Shown here piece after piece: positions 25,274 through 34,406 of a stretch of 64,000 nucleotides of DNA. The stretch is from contig NZLU01000067.1 in NCBI GenBank assembly GCA_002692725.1, positions 186,001-250,000 on the forward strand, written 5' to 3'. The stretch is from Ponticaulis sp. Its GTDB lineage: Bacteria; Pseudomonadota; Alphaproteobacteria; Caulobacterales; Hyphomonadaceae. The position numbers and the translations under genes are program-made. Position 1 is the first letter of the stretch. Every line of letters starts with the position of its first letter. The notes beneath the pieces are model-generated. The model was given only the letters and a program-made list of their open reading frames with translations. It was not told the origin of the DNA and made no database searches.

Positions 25274-26479
25274 ATGGCAGACGCCTATATATTTGACGCG
25301 GTGAGAACACCGCGCGGGAAAGGGAAGACCACAGGGTCTCTCCATGAAATCACCGCCCTGAGCCTTGCACGCCAGACTCTCGAATCCATTCGGGACCGCA
25401 ATAGCCTCGATACATCCAAAGTCGACGATGTGATCCTCGGCTGCGTCGCGCCGGTCGGCGAACAAGGCTCGGATATCGCCCGCACGGCTGTTCTGGCCGC
25501 CGAATATGCCGAGACCACGGCAGGCGTTCAGGTTGATCGCTTCTGCGCCTCAGGCCTTGAAGCCTGCAACATCGCAGCAGCCAAAGTCATGACGGGCGAA
25601 GCCGACATGGCAATCGGCGGCGGTGTGGAAGCCATGTCGCGTGTCCCCATGGGCTCAAACGGTGGAGCCTGGCCGGTAGATCCATCCGTGGCCATCAAAT
25701 CCTATTTCGCGCCACAAGGCGTCTCCGCTGACCTCATTGCCACCAAATATGGCTTCAGCCGTGATGACGTGGATGCCTATGCCGTCGAAAGCCAGAAGCG
25801 CGCAGCACAAGCCTGGAAAGAAGGCCGGTTTGCGAAGTCCGTGGTCCCAGTGAAAGACCAGATGGGCGGAATCATTCTCGACCATGATGAAACGGTTCGC
25901 GAAAGCACCGACATGCAATCGCTCGCAGGCCTGAACCCAAGCTTTACCGGTCTTGGCGGGATGGGCTTTGACGAGGTCGTCAAGCAGCGTTACCCCGAAG
26001 TCGAAGCGATCAACCATGTCCATCATGCCGGTAACTCGTCCGGTATTGTGGATGGCGCGTCAGCTGTCCTCTTCGGCACGAAGGAAATGGGCGAAGCACT
26101 GGGCCTCAAGCCTCGCGCCCGCATTAAAGGCTTTGCAAGTATCGGCTCAGAGCCAGCCATCATGCTGACAGGCCCTGCGCCCGTGACGGAAAAACTCCTC
26201 AAGAAGCTCGGCATGAGCGTCTCTGACATCGACCTTTATGAGCTGAACGAAGCCTTCGCGGCGGTTGTTCTGCGCTATATGCAAGCGCTCGACATTCCGC
26301 ACGACAAGATCAACGTCAATGGCGGCGCGATTGCCATGGGTCACCCGCTCGGCGCGACCGGTGCGATGATCCTCGGCACAATGGTTGATGAGCTGGAGCG
26401 TTCCGATAAGGAAACCGCCCTCGTTACGCTCTGCGTAGGTGCTGGCATGGGCACAGCCACAGTCATCGAACGCGTATAG
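25274..26479 (+). CDS. Acetyl-CoA C-acyltransferase (thiolase)
   Basis: 401-residue thiolase that cleaves 3-ketoacyl-CoA in beta-oxidation. The nucleophilic Cys91 lies in [12 protein letters not shown], the catalytic His in [19 protein letters not shown] (near 347-365) and the second Cys in [17 protein letters not shown] near the C-terminus. [10 protein letters not shown] and the full length match the FadA/AtoB family. It sits 21 bp after the thioesterase gene with AGGAG before the ATG. Its product activity complements the FadJ-type hydratase/dehydrogenase two genes downstream, so the operon encodes a near-complete beta-oxidation spiral with the acyl-CoA dehydrogenase at 21252. Confidence 0.93.
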   Translation: MADAYIFDAVRTPRGKGKTTGSLHEITALSLARQTLESIRDRNSLDTSKVDDVILGCVAPVGEQGSDIARTAVLAAEYAETTAGVQVDRFCASGLEACNIAAAKVMTGEADMAIGGGVEAMSRVPMGSNGGAWPVDPSVAIKSYFAPQGVSADLIATKYGFSRDDVDAYAVESQKRAAQAWKEGRFAKSVVPVKDQMGGIILDHDETVRESTDMQSLAGLNPSFTGLGGMGFDEVVKQRYPEVEAINHVHHAGNSSGIVDGASAVLFGTKEMGEALGLKPRARIKGFASIGSEPAIMLTGPAPVTEKLLKKLGMSVSDIDLYELNEAFAAVVLRYMQALDIPHDKINVNGGAIAMGHPLGATGAMILGTMVDELERSDKETALVTLCVGAGMGTATVIERV

Positions 26480-26486
26480 GAGAAAA

Positions 26487-26551
26487 GCCCCTCCTCCCCC
26501 GTTCATGGGGGAGTGCCCAGACGCCAAACGGCTGGACGGAAGGGGGAGAAA
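26487..26551. repeat. Palindromic repeat between operon genes
   Basis: CTCCCCC-GTTCAT-GGGGGAG forms a hairpin, and an AGACGCCAAACGGCTGGACGG segment and GGGGGAGAA follow. The layout is like the palindromic units embedded in imuB and dnaE2 (CCTTCTCCCC...GGGGAGAAGG). It occupies the thiolase-to-unknown-gene gap without a T-run. Confidence 0.6.
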
Positions 26552-26555
26552 ATTG

Positions 26556-27416
26556 ATGACCGAATTCGATCACGACATGTCTTATCCATCATACGACAAG
26601 CCATTTCTGGAAATGGCTGGCGGTCGCTATGAGGCGGGTCTGATTATTCTTCATCCCTTCATCAAGGTTGAAGGGCACAACCCGTTCGAGACGGGTGAAT
26701 CAGTCAGCAAATTTGCAGGCTCGGCCGTCGGTGTTTCAAACTATCAAGCGATGGTCGAAAGCGAGTCTGCCCGACACAAGACTGCGTTACAACGGCCAGA
26801 ACCGTCCACCGAAAAAGCGATCGCTACGATCTCATCCGGTGGCACTCTTTTGAGTAGTCACTCAGCTTACGGATTAGAACCTGAGGACGACCTTGGTCGG
26901 GCAGTCCGGGTCCCATGGCATGAAATTGTCGCGCGGGCGAAATTGTCAGGAATCGAAGAAGTCATGGGAGCATTGCTGACCAGTATTGGTGGGATGCGCG
27001 ACAGAACTCGGTACGAACAGGCTTGCCTTCGTCTGATCTCATTGGCCGAAAGGGAGGGACTGTATCTGCCTCAGGAGGGCTTAATCCAACCTCTGAATGT
27101 GGCTCCCCTTGCAGAATGGCTTGGGCCGATGGACCAGCTGATTTTTCAGACAGAGTTCGAGGACGATGGAACGATGCCTCTGAAAACGGCTATTGATGAA
27201 GCCTATCACCTCCGCGGCAGCATCTATCCGCAAGACAAAAGTAAAGTCGTCACCGTCGATTGGGACAGCTTCTTCACGCTTGCCTTTGGCACCACATCCG
27301 AAATCGAGCGACTGGCCGACACTCTTCAGTGCGACTTCGTACGAATTAATCATCAAACAGAACAAGACTGGTGGCTACCTGCAGCCTCCTCACCGATAGA
27401 AGGAGAGAGCGCATGA
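26556..27416 (+). CDS. Protein of unknown function inside the beta-oxidation operon
   Basis: 286 residues with no signal peptide or membrane segment and no motif I can name with confidence. Visible features are LIILHPFIKVEGHNPFETGE (about 29-48), a central helical part, LIFQTEFEDDG and VDWDSFFTLAFG near the C-terminus. A faint memory of DUF2711-type proteins exists, which is unverified. The start at 26556 follows the palindromic repeat and a GGGGGAGAAAA ribosome site. The stop overlaps the start of the FadJ-type gene (ATGA), so translation is coupled and the gene is a true operon member. By eye the base composition is less GC-rich than in the neighbours, suggesting late insertion into the operon. 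No enzymatic role can be assigned. Confidence 0.7.
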   Translation: MTEFDHDMSYPSYDKPFLEMAGGRYEAGLIILHPFIKVEGHNPFETGESVSKFAGSAVGVSNYQAMVESESARHKTALQRPEPSTEKAIATISSGGTLLSSHSAYGLEPEDDLGRAVRVPWHEIVARAKLSGIEEVMGALLTSIGGMRDRTRYEQACLRLISLAEREGLYLPQEGLIQPLNVAPLAEWLGPMDQLIFQTEFEDDGTMPLKTAIDEAYHLRGSIYPQDKSKVVTVDWDSFFTLAFGTTSEIERLADTLQCDFVRINHQTEQDWWLPAASSPIEGESA

Positions 27417-29638
27417 ATCTCACAACATTTACATTTGAAACCGACGCCGAAGGCATTGCGGTCGCCACATTCGACCTGCCCGGCAAGAGCATGAACACCA
27501 TCACCGGCGAGGTGATGGCTGATCTGGCGACCATCGCCAAAGAGCTCGAAACAAATGACGAGATCAAAGGCCTCGTCATTACATCGGGCAAAGATAGCGG
27601 CTTCTGCGCAGGCGCAGACCTCGGCGAGATTGGCAGTCAGGATGCCTCAGCCGCGAAAGACATGTCCGAAGACGAACGCCTGAAAGCCGCCTTCGAGCGC
27701 GCCTTTGCGCTCAACAAAACGCTCCGCGCAATTGAGACATGCGGCAAGCCAGTCGCTTGCGCGGTGAACGGCCTCGCACTTGGCGGCGGCTTTGAAATCG
27801 CCCTCGCCTGCCATGCACGCTTTGCCGCCAGCGACAATCCAAAACTGGTTTTCGGCCTGCCTGAATCCAAGGTTGGCCTTCTGCCCGGCGGTGGCGGCAC
27901 GCAACGCCTGCCGCGCCTCATCGGCCTGATGCAGTCCTCATCCTTCATACTCGAAGGCAAGAATATGAAGGCCGAAGATGCCAAAGCCTATGGCGTGGTC
28001 AAAGAGCTGGTGCCAACCGCAGAGCTGGTCAGCACGACCAAAGAATGGGTGAAAGCCAATCCGAACGCAAAAGCGCCATGGGATGAAAAAGGCTTCCGTT
28101 TCCCGGGCGGCGTGCCGAACCAGAAACCCGACGCCACGCAGATTTCCATGGTAGGCAATGCCATGGTCATGTCCAAAACCTGGGGCAATTACCCGGCGCA
28201 GAAGAACATTCTGAAATGCCTCTATGAAGGCTCTCAGGTGCCGATGGATGCCGCACTGCGCATCGAGACACGCTATTTCGTCGAAACCATGCAAACACCC
28301 GAAGCGAAGGGCATGATCCGTTCGCTTTTCCTCTCCCTGCAAGAGCTGTCAAAAGGGGCATCTCGTCCGCAAGGCCCTGCCCCATATGAGATCAAGAAGG
28401 TCGCTGTGCTCGGCGCGGGCCTGATGGGCGCAGGCATCGCCCATGTTCAGGCCATGGCGGGCATCGAAACCGTGCTGCTCGACATCTCTCAGGAGAATGC
28501 CGAGAAGGGCAAAGCCTACTCCAAACGTATTCTCGACAAGCAGGTATCTCGCGGGAAGATGACGCAGGATAAGGCCGATGCCGTCCTCGCTCTCATCACG
28601 CCAAGCACGGATTATTCGAACATCAAGGGCGCCGACATGGTGGTCGAGGCTGTGTTTGAAGACACAGAACTCAAGGCCAAAGTCACCAAAATGGCTGAAG
28701 AGCATCTGCGTGAAGATGCCGTTATGGGGTCCAACACCTCCACCCTGCCAATTACGGGATTGGCCGAAGCGTCCGTGCGCCCTGAGAACTTTATTGGTGT
28801 GCACTTTTTCTCGCCGGTCGAGCGCATGGGGCTTGTTGAGCTGATCCTTGGCGAGAAAACCACTGAGGAAACGCTCGCCAAAACCATCGATTACGTCCTG
28901 AAAATCAAGAAGACCCCGATCACCGTGAACGATAATCGCGGCTTCTACACTTCGCGCTGTTTCGGCACCTACACCCAGGAAGGCATGGAAATGCTGATCG
29001 AAGGCATCAAGCCAGCCATTATTGAGAATGTCGGCCGCATGTCCGGCATGCCGATGGGCCCGCTTGAAGTGTCAGACAGCGTAGGTCTGGACACTGCGCT
29101 CAAGATTGGACGCCAGATGGCCAAGGCCGCTGGCAAGACTGAGAATGACAGCTCGGAAGGCCAATTCCTCGCCTGGCTGGTTGAAGACAAGGGCCGCGTT
29201 GGACGGAAAGCCGGAAAAGGCTTTTATGAATATGGCGAAAACGGCAAGCCAACCCGCCTCTGGCCAGACATGTCTGACAAGGTGGAAGTGAAGGTCGATG
29301 AATGCCCGCCTGAGCTGAAGGACGAGCTGACAAAACGCCTCCTTTTCCGCCAGTGCATTGAGGTTGCTCGCTGCTTTGAAGAGGGCGTGATCACAGATGC
29401 CCGCGATGCAGATATTGGCTCAATCCTCGCCTGGGGCTTCGCGCCTTACTCGGGCGGCTGCGCCTCTTACATGGATCTGAAATGGGGCATCCCGGCCTTC
29501 GTCGCAGAGGCTGACAGACTGGCAGAAGCATATGGCGACCGCTTCCGTCCACCACAGATGCTGCGTGATATGGCTGAGAAGGGTGAGACCTTCTACACCC
29601 GCTTCCCACCGCCACAGCGCGAAGCTGAAGCGGCGTAA
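27413..29638 (+). CDS. FadJ-type multifunctional enoyl-CoA hydratase / 3-hydroxyacyl-CoA dehydrogenase
   Basis: 741 residues. The N-terminal crotonase domain (about 1-300) has GFCAGADLGEIG, VNGLALGGGFEIALACH and LPESKVGLLPGGGGTQRLPR. The NAD-binding 3-hydroxyacyl-CoA dehydrogenase domain (about 320-500) has VAVLGAGLMGAGIAHVQAMA and VHFFSPVERMGLVELI with the catalytic His, then NDNRGFYTSR. C-terminal dehydrogenase domains end at about 735. It catalyses the hydration and oxidation steps of beta-oxidation. It overlaps the unknown gene by four bases (ATGA), with AGGAGAGAG before the ATG. A strong terminator follows at 29649. The partner thiolase is upstream in the same operon. Confidence 0.93.
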   Translation: MNLTTFTFETDAEGIAVATFDLPGKSMNTITGEVMADLATIAKELETNDEIKGLVITSGKDSGFCAGADLGEIGSQDASAAKDMSEDERLKAAFERAFALNKTLRAIETCGKPVACAVNGLALGGGFEIALACHARFAASDNPKLVFGLPESKVGLLPGGGGTQRLPRLIGLMQSSSFILEGKNMKAEDAKAYGVVKELVPTAELVSTTKEWVKANPNAKAPWDEKGFRFPGGVPNQKPDATQISMVGNAMVMSKTWGNYPAQKNILKCLYEGSQVPMDAALRIETRYFVETMQTPEAKGMIRSLFLSLQELSKGASRPQGPAPYEIKKVAVLGAGLMGAGIAHVQAMAGIETVLLDISQENAEKGKAYSKRILDKQVSRGKMTQDKADAVLALITPSTDYSNIKGADMVVEAVFEDTELKAKVTKMAEEHLREDAVMGSNTSTLPITGLAEASVRPENFIGVHFFSPVERMGLVELILGEKTTEETLAKTIDYVLKIKKTPITVNDNRGFYTSRCFGTYTQEGMEMLIEGIKPAIIENVGRMSGMPMGPLEVSDSVGLDTALKIGRQMAKAAGKTENDSSEGQFLAWLVEDKGRVGRKAGKGFYEYGENGKPTRLWPDMSDKVEVKVDECPPELKDELTKRLLFRQCIEVARCFEEGVITDARDADIGSILAWGFAPYSGGCASYMDLKWGIPAFVAEADRLAEAYGDRFRPPQMLRDMAEKGETFYTRFPPPQREAEAA

Positions 29639-29648
29639 GTCAGAAAAC

Positions 29649-29679
29649 AAAAAAGCCGGGGTTCGCTCCGGCTTTTTTT
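29649..29679. terminator. Intrinsic terminator of the beta-oxidation operon
   Basis: AAAAAAGCCGG / CCGGCTTTTTT stem with a short loop and T-run. The A-run on the other side makes it work for the minus strand too. The stop codon of the minus-strand remnant at 29678 touches it. Confidence 0.9.
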
Positions 29680-29835
29680 AGCGCGTGCGTCGCCTCTCTT
29701 TGACCGCGGTGTCATGCACCCAGGCATTCCCGTTGGGGCGGAGCGCAGAATTTGAGGGCTGCTTCGCGCGCATCTTCTTCACCGACGAGAGATAGTATTT
29801 ATTATCGTGGAAGGTGGAAAAATCGCCTCCGATCG
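29678..29835 (-). pseudogene. 3' remnant of an unidentified minus-strand gene
   Basis: The last about 50 codons read from the minus strand have codon use like real genes here (for example STFHDNKYYLSSVKKMRA, then ALRPNGNAWVHDT and KERRRTR). They end exactly in the bidirectional terminator, as true genes in this window do. No start or upstream domain exists: further upstream the frame runs into the plus-strand transporter remnant. I do not recognise the protein. The right boundary is approximate. It could alternatively be a small intact gene of 69 codons starting at 29887, with its first codons taken from the transporter remnant. Confidence 0.45.
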
Positions 29836-29960
29836 TCGATGCGAACCAGTCCAGCACCCAGACCAGTATGCTGATCGTCACCTGCATCTATCTCGTCGCC
29901 GGACTCTTCTTTGTGTTTTCCGCAACCGGCCTCAAGAAAGACCTCGCCGCGCAGTCCTGA
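29836..29960 (+). pseudogene. 3' remnant of an MFS transporter (spinster-like)
   Basis: From about 29836 the plus strand reads ANQSSTQTSMLIVTCIYLVA, then GLFFVFSATGLKKDLAAQS and a stop at 29958-29960. This parallels the C-terminus of the intact carrier at 30083-31609 (HNQSSTRMSMLFLTVLYALA, then GIFFIFSARGLKRDMPG). Only the final transmembrane helix is left; the rest of the gene is gone. It is a paralogue fragment rather than a duplicate of the neighbour, since many residues differ. Confidence 0.75.
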
Positions 29961-29991
29961 CGCCTTTCTTATTGACGGTTTGTCATTTACA

Positions 29992-30007
29992 TCACACGAA
30001 CGTGTGA
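29992..30007. promoter_or_regulatory. Operator-like inverted repeat before the MFS gene
   Basis: TCACACG-AA-CGTGTGA, seven-base perfect arms with a two-base centre, 76 bp upstream of the transporter start. The binding protein is not identified. Confidence 0.45.
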
Positions 30008-30082
30008 GCAGCACACTTCACGCACGAAAAGGGTGGCAAAGCAGAGGCAAATAGACTTAGCTGCCTGCTTGGGAGGAATTCT

Positions 30083-31609
30083 ATGACTGACACAACTGCC
30101 GGAAAAGGCACTGATGAAGCGGTCGCACCCGCTGAGGAAACAACTGAAGGGTTTGGCAGCCGGGGTTACAGAACTTACGTTCTGAACGCGCTGCTGATCA
30201 TCTACATTCTGAACTTCATTGACCGGGCATTGCTTTCGGTCGTGGCCCGGCCGTTGAAAGCCGAGCTTGGTATTTCGGATACAGCCTTTGGTTTGCTGAC
30301 AGGGTTCGGCTTTGCGTTCCTGTATACGATTGTCGGTATTCCGCTTGCTCGGATCGCCGAACGCCGAAACCGTGTCGCGATAATCGCCATCTGCGTCGCG
30401 CTCTGGTCAGTGATGACCGCGCTGTGCGGTCTCGCGACTGAAGTCACGCTGCTCGGCGTCACGATTGGTGGTTTTTGGGTGCTCCTCGCCTGCCGGGTTG
30501 GCGTCGGAATTGGTGAAGCAGGCTGTACACCACCGGCTAACTCACTCATCGCAGACTATTACCCACCGAAGAAACGCTCTTCGGCCATGGGCTATTACGC
30601 CATGGGCGTTACGCTCGGCACACTGGGTGCAAACCTTGTGGCCGGCCCGATCGCTGACAGTTTCGGCTGGCGTTATGCCTTCTTCATCCTGGGTATTCCG
30701 GGGGTACTGATCGGCCTGTTGCTTTACCTGACTGTGAAGGAACCACCGCGCGGCTATTCTGAACCGGGCGGTCCGAAGGAAATTGTCCGCGCAGGCTTTA
30801 AAGAAGCGTTCCAGGAGCTCTTCTCCAAGCCATCTTATTGGTGGATGGTGGCTGGCGCGACCATGGCAGCCTTTTGCGGATACGCCATCTCTGCCTTCCA
30901 ATCGCTCTATATTCAGCGCGCGTTTGATCTGACGGCTGGTCAGGCCTCGGTCTGGTTCAACGTGCCAGCCTATGCGGGCGGCGCAGTCGGTACTTTCCTG
31001 CTTGGTTACATCGCCAGTAAAATGAAGTCGGCCAGCGCGGTTGCATGGCTGTCTGCTGGGGGCCTCATCCTGTGCGTGCCATTCTTTGGCTTCGCCTTCA
31101 CGACCACCGGAATGGTGGCCTGTGTGATCGGCCTCGCGCTCGGCAACGCCATCAAATACGGCTATCTCGCGGCTCAGTATTCGATCGCAGCAGGCGTGGT
31201 CTCTACACGGGTCCGGGCGACCTCGACGGCCATCATGTTGTTCGTCGTCAACCTGCTCGGCTATGGTCTCGGCCCGCCCGCAGCCGGCATTGTCTCGGAC
31301 ATGGTGTTTTCACCGGCCCTTGAAGAAGCAGGCTATTCTGAAGTGCTGGACCGTTCTATGTGTGATGCGGCCGAACGCGCTGTGATCTTCGCCAACCGCG
31401 CCTCTGAGACCGAACTCACGGCAACAGAAGTGAGCGACGTCCTGGACGGACTGGCTCAGCCAATTGACGAAGCGCAATTTGCCTTCTGTCGCGAGCACAA
31501 CCAGTCCAGTACACGCATGTCCATGTTGTTCCTGACGGTGCTTTACGCACTGGCGGGCATCTTCTTCATCTTCTCCGCGCGCGGGCTGAAGCGTGACATG
31601 CCAGGCTGA
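30083..31609 (+). CDS. MFS transporter, spinster-like
   Basis: 508 residues with twelve predicted membrane helices. The first MFS loop reads GFAFLYTIVGIPLARIAERRN (about 75-95), a typical motif A. GEAGCTPPANSLIADYYPPKK (about 148-168) is highly characteristic of the spinster-like subgroup, followed by SSAMGYYAMGVTLG. An insert of about 70 residues lies before the last helix. Inner-membrane carrier of an unknown, probably organic-acid or lipid-like, substrate. Start ATG with GGGAGGAATTCT upstream. A terminator follows at 31633. The remnant of a related carrier at 29836 lies directly upstream. Confidence 0.88.
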   Translation: MTDTTAGKGTDEAVAPAEETTEGFGSRGYRTYVLNALLIIYILNFIDRALLSVVARPLKAELGISDTAFGLLTGFGFAFLYTIVGIPLARIAERRNRVAIIAICVALWSVMTALCGLATEVTLLGVTIGGFWVLLACRVGVGIGEAGCTPPANSLIADYYPPKKRSSAMGYYAMGVTLGTLGANLVAGPIADSFGWRYAFFILGIPGVLIGLLLYLTVKEPPRGYSEPGGPKEIVRAGFKEAFQELFSKPSYWWMVAGATMAAFCGYAISAFQSLYIQRAFDLTAGQASVWFNVPAYAGGAVGTFLLGYIASKMKSASAVAWLSAGGLILCVPFFGFAFTTTGMVACVIGLALGNAIKYGYLAAQYSIAAGVVSTRVRATSTAIMLFVVNLLGYGLGPPAAGIVSDMVFSPALEEAGYSEVLDRSMCDAAERAVIFANRASETELTATEVSDVLDGLAQPIDEAQFAFCREHNQSSTRMSMLFLTVLYALAGIFFIFSARGLKRDMPG

Positions 31610-31632
31610 AGCCAACAGCTCTGAAACATTAA

Positions 31633-31660
31633 AAAAGCCCGGCATCTCTGCCGGGCTTTT
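31633..31660. terminator. Bidirectional terminator between MFS and OmpA genes
   Basis: Perfect 12-bp stem AAAAGCCCGGCA-TCTC-TGCCGGGCTTTT between convergent genes. Confidence 0.9.
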
Positions 31661-31681
31661 CATTTACAAAATGTCCGTAAA

Positions 31682-32332
31682 TCAAACCTGATCATCCGTG
31701 ATTGGTGTCAGAACGATCTCGACACGACGGTTCTCAGCAGACTCACCCGGAATGCCCGGAATTGGCTGGCTTTCACCACGGCCATAAGCCGCCATACGAA
31801 CCGGGCGCACACCCTGGTTTGACAAATAGGTCTGCACGGCAAGCGCACGACGCTCAGACAAATCCATATTGTAATCAGCCGGGCCATCAGTTGAAGCGTG
31901 CCCCACCACATCGACAGCTGTCTGCGGGAACTCAATCAGCGTCGCCGCAAGATCATTCAGCGTCGGATAGAATTGCTGTTCGATATTGGCGCTGTTCAGG
32001 CGGAAGGTCACATCGGCGGGTGCATTCAGATAAATCTGATCACCGCGGCGTTCGACCTCAATACCCGTACCTGCCGTCTGTTCACGCAGCTTGCGCTCCT
32101 GGCGGTCCATATAGTCACCGACCGCGCCACCCGCGATGGCACCCACAACAGCACCAATCGCCGCGTTTCGCGTGTCATCACCACCTGCAAGCGTGCCAAG
32201 CGCACCACCCACAACAGCACCAGACCCTGCACCGACCAGAACCCGGTCACTAGGGCGCTGGAAACCACCATCTGACGCACACCCAGCAACAAGAAGGGCT
32301 GAGGCGGCAGAAGCTAAAATCATATTTTTCAT
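31682..32332 (-). CDS. OmpA family lipoprotein with glycine-zipper segment
   Basis: 216 residues: lipoprotein signal (VAGC, Cys18), and a glycine-zipper region of about 35-75 with repeated GAVVGGALG and GAVVGAIAGGAVGDYMD. A C-terminal OmpA-like peptidoglycan-binding domain (about 100-210) has VVGHASTDGPADYNMDLSER and NRRVEIVL. It anchors the outer membrane to the peptidoglycan. Single gene, convergent with the MFS gene across a terminator. Confidence 0.9.
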   Translation of the reverse strand: MKNMILASAASALLVAGCASDGGFQRPSDRVLVGAGSGAVVGGALGTLAGGDDTRNAAIGAVVGAIAGGAVGDYMDRQERKLREQTAGTGIEVERRGDQIYLNAPADVTFRLNSANIEQQFYPTLNDLAATLIEFPQTAVDVVGHASTDGPADYNMDLSERRALAVQTYLSNQGVRPVRMAAYGRGESQPIPGIPGESAENRRVEIVLTPITDDQV

Positions 32333-32531
32333 AGGTCTTCCCTTTGAATGTTACCGCGAAAATCTCTGATCCATACCGAACGCGGCAGCGTCGGCGATTG
32401 TTCCAAGAAATGAAGGCGTTTTGATGTCGCTCACATTCATCCTCGCGACAGGATCTTCAAAGTTTGACAAGGATACTTGACAGACAAGCTTCCTTTACAT
32501 AATGTCACGTTGCCCAAACAAAGGAAATCAC

Positions 32532-32948
32532 ATGACTCAACTCTCTTATAAGGAGGCCAATCGGCGCTATCGCAGGCTCTTCATCCCCATGATGGCTATT
32601 TATGTTGTGCTGTGCATTGGCGGCGCATTTCTCGTAGGGCGGATGGACACACCGCCTGCCTGGTTGCCACATATGGTCGCCGTTTTCACGGTGCTGCCAA
32701 TTTTTGCCGTCTTCTGGCTGATCTGGAGATATGTGCAGGAAACGGACGAATATACGAGGCTCCGCCAGCTCGAAGCCTTGTCGATCGGCGGCATGATCAC
32801 GGCATGTGCGGCAGGTACGATTGGCTTTCTGCAACTCTATGACGCCATTCCGGATGGGGCCTTCCCAACCTTTCTCCTGCTTCCGCTCTTCTTTCTGAGT
32901 TACGGGCTCACAAAGTGGATCCGCGGTGACGGTGGGGCCTGTGCATAA
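32532..32948 (+). CDS. Small four-helix membrane protein paired with an XRE regulator
   Basis: 138 residues with four hydrophobic helices (about 18-40, 48-67, 84-103, 108-126) and the loop RYVQETDEYTRLRQLEA. No known catalytic motif. The ATG at 32532 has AAAGGAA upstream; an in-frame ATG at 32502 lacks a site. The stop overlaps the start of a 72-residue XRE regulator (TAATG), a gene pair often seen in alphaproteobacteria where the small regulator controls the membrane protein. The function of the membrane protein is not known to me. Confidence 0.75.
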   Translation: MTQLSYKEANRRYRRLFIPMMAIYVVLCIGGAFLVGRMDTPPAWLPHMVAVFTVLPIFAVFWLIWRYVQETDEYTRLRQLEALSIGGMITACAAGTIGFLQLYDAIPDGAFPTFLLLPLFFLSYGLTKWIRGDGGACA

Positions 32949-33166
32949 TGGAAAACAAACTACGCGTTCTCCGCGCCGAACGAAAATGGAGCCAGGCTTA
33001 TCTGGCTGAACAGCTCGGGGTTTCCCGTCAATCGATCAACGCAATTGAGACCGGCAAATATGATCCATCTCTGCCGCTGGCATTTGCTCTTGCCAGACTG
33101 TTCGAACAGTCTATCGAAGATATCTTCATCGATGATGCAGACGCGGTACCCCAGGCAGCCGAATAA
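32948..33166 (+). CDS. XRE-family small transcriptional regulator
   Basis: 72 residues consisting almost wholly of a Cro/CI-type helix-turn-helix: MENKLRVLRAERKWSQAYLA (1-20), then EQLGVSRQSINAIETGKYDP (21-40), with IFIDDAD at the end. It is translated with one base of overlap to the membrane-protein gene before it, so the two are one operon. This compact type is known to act as repressor of its own operon; target and signal are unknown here. Confidence 0.88.
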   Translation: MENKLRVLRAERKWSQAYLAEQLGVSRQSINAIETGKYDPSLPLAFALARLFEQSIEDIFIDDADAVPQAAE

Positions 33167-33204
33167 TCGTCAGACGTTATCCACCGCTATGCCGGTGGGT
33201 GGCG

Positions 33205-33816
33205 TCAATTTTGTGGCGTCTGACGATTCAGAAGATTTTCGAGATTTTTCGCCGGGTCATTCGTGGGAGATGATGCCATGACGAGATTGTCCAATTGCTC
33301 GGTCAGCACCCCGTCAACAACTGGCGCGATCTTGTCCAGCTCCTGAAAGTCAGCACCAGTCACATTGTATTTGAACCTGACCTTGCTGCCAGACGTGTCG
33401 CCCGCCTCAACTTCAATGGTCAGAACACCTTTCACGCCCATTTCCTGCAGCGGGCCCAGCCCGGCATCAAACCGGACCATCCAGACATTGCCGATCTTGC
33501 TTCCGGCGATCACGCGTCCGTGCTCTACATCACCGCCGCCACCAGCGCCGTCACTCCAGGTTTCTCGCCACTGACCGCCTGCGGCCAGAGTCGTCACGCG
33601 CAGATTGGAGGCATCGCCTGAATGAGTGTGGGCATCCCCCCACCATTCCGAGATCCGCAGCACACGATCGAATTGGGCTTTGGCCTCTCGTGTGGATGTT
33701 CGTTCCAGACTGAGCTGAAATCCATTTGCGGATGCGTTCACGACATCTGCGCCTGCCAGGGGTGAGCCAAGAACAACCATCGCGAACAAACAGCTGACCG
33801 ATTTGAGTATTTTCAT
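33205..33816 (-). CDS. Secreted SRPBCC-like protein of unknown function
   Basis: 203 residues with a signal peptide (1-23, cleavage near GADA). The body has an alternation of strands and long C-terminal helix like the START/SRPBCC fold: FDRVLRISEWWGDAHTHSGD (about 50-69), GGQWRETWSDG and LTIEVEAGDTSGSKVRFKYN. The domain call is by pattern only. The ATG at 33816 is at the signal peptide. It is monocistronic and convergent with the XRE pair. Confidence 0.65.
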   Translation of the reverse strand: MKILKSVSCLFAMVVLGSPLAGADVVNASANGFQLSLERTSTREAKAQFDRVLRISEWWGDAHTHSGDASNLRVTTLAAGGQWRETWSDGAGGGGDVEHGRVIAGSKIGNVWMVRFDAGLGPLQEMGVKGVLTIEVEAGDTSGSKVRFKYNVTGADFQELDKIAPVVDGVLTEQLDNLVMASSPTNDPAKNLENLLNRQTPQN

Positions 33817-33917
33817 TCTGGGTTCCCCTTCATGGCTCATAAAGCGCGCACGATTGTACAGCTCACATCAGACAACCTTCCAGAAGTCTGGCAGATTTCA
33901 ACTTGATCAGCGAAAAA

Positions 33918-34328
33918 TCAGGCGGCCTCGCCGCCATCACCGGTCCGGCTTCGCGCCTTTTTATGTTTGGCAATTGTGAATGCGATCGTTTCGAACAAGG
34001 CGCGCACCTCGACCGGCTTGATCAGAAACTCATCCGCACCCTGTTCGAGACACTGGCCACGCAGATTAAGGGCAGTGTCTGCTGTGACGACGATGATCGG
34101 GGTTCGGGCTTTTTCGTCATCGCGCGCGCGAATGCGACGAATGGCTTCCATCCCATCCATGCCTGGCATCCGCAGATCCATCAGGATGACATCATAAACT
34201 TCTTCGTCGATTTTCTTGAGTCCTGCGGGCCCGTCTTCTGCTTCGTCGAATTCAATATTCGCGGCGGTGAGCATCTCCTTCACCACGCGTCGGTTCATCG
34301 CATCATCTTCTACGAACAGAATTTTCAT
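33918..34328 (-). CDS. Single-domain response regulator (CheY-like)
   Basis: 136 residues forming a receiver domain only: acidic pair in LFVEDDAMNRR, phosphoacceptor Asp51 in VILMDLRMPGMDG, conserved Thr in VVTADT and Lys in FLIKPVE. No output domain; a basic C-terminal tail is present. It lies 79 bp downstream of the TPR histidine kinase in the same direction, so that kinase is the likely phosphodonor, the more so because the kinase's own attached receiver has lost its Asp. Start: ATG at 34328, preceded by an in-frame GTG. Confidence 0.9.
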   Translation of the reverse strand: MKILFVEDDAMNRRVVKEMLTAANIEFDEAEDGPAGLKKIDEEVYDVILMDLRMPGMDGMEAIRRIRARDDEKARTPIIVVTADTALNLRGQCLEQGADEFLIKPVEVRALFETIAFTIAKHKKARSRTGDGGEAA

Positions 34329-34406
34329 CACATTCTACAGACCATTGCGCCCATGCTAGCTCAAGAGAGTAGCACAAGCCTAAGTTTTTTTTAAGGTCAC
34401 AGGGGC

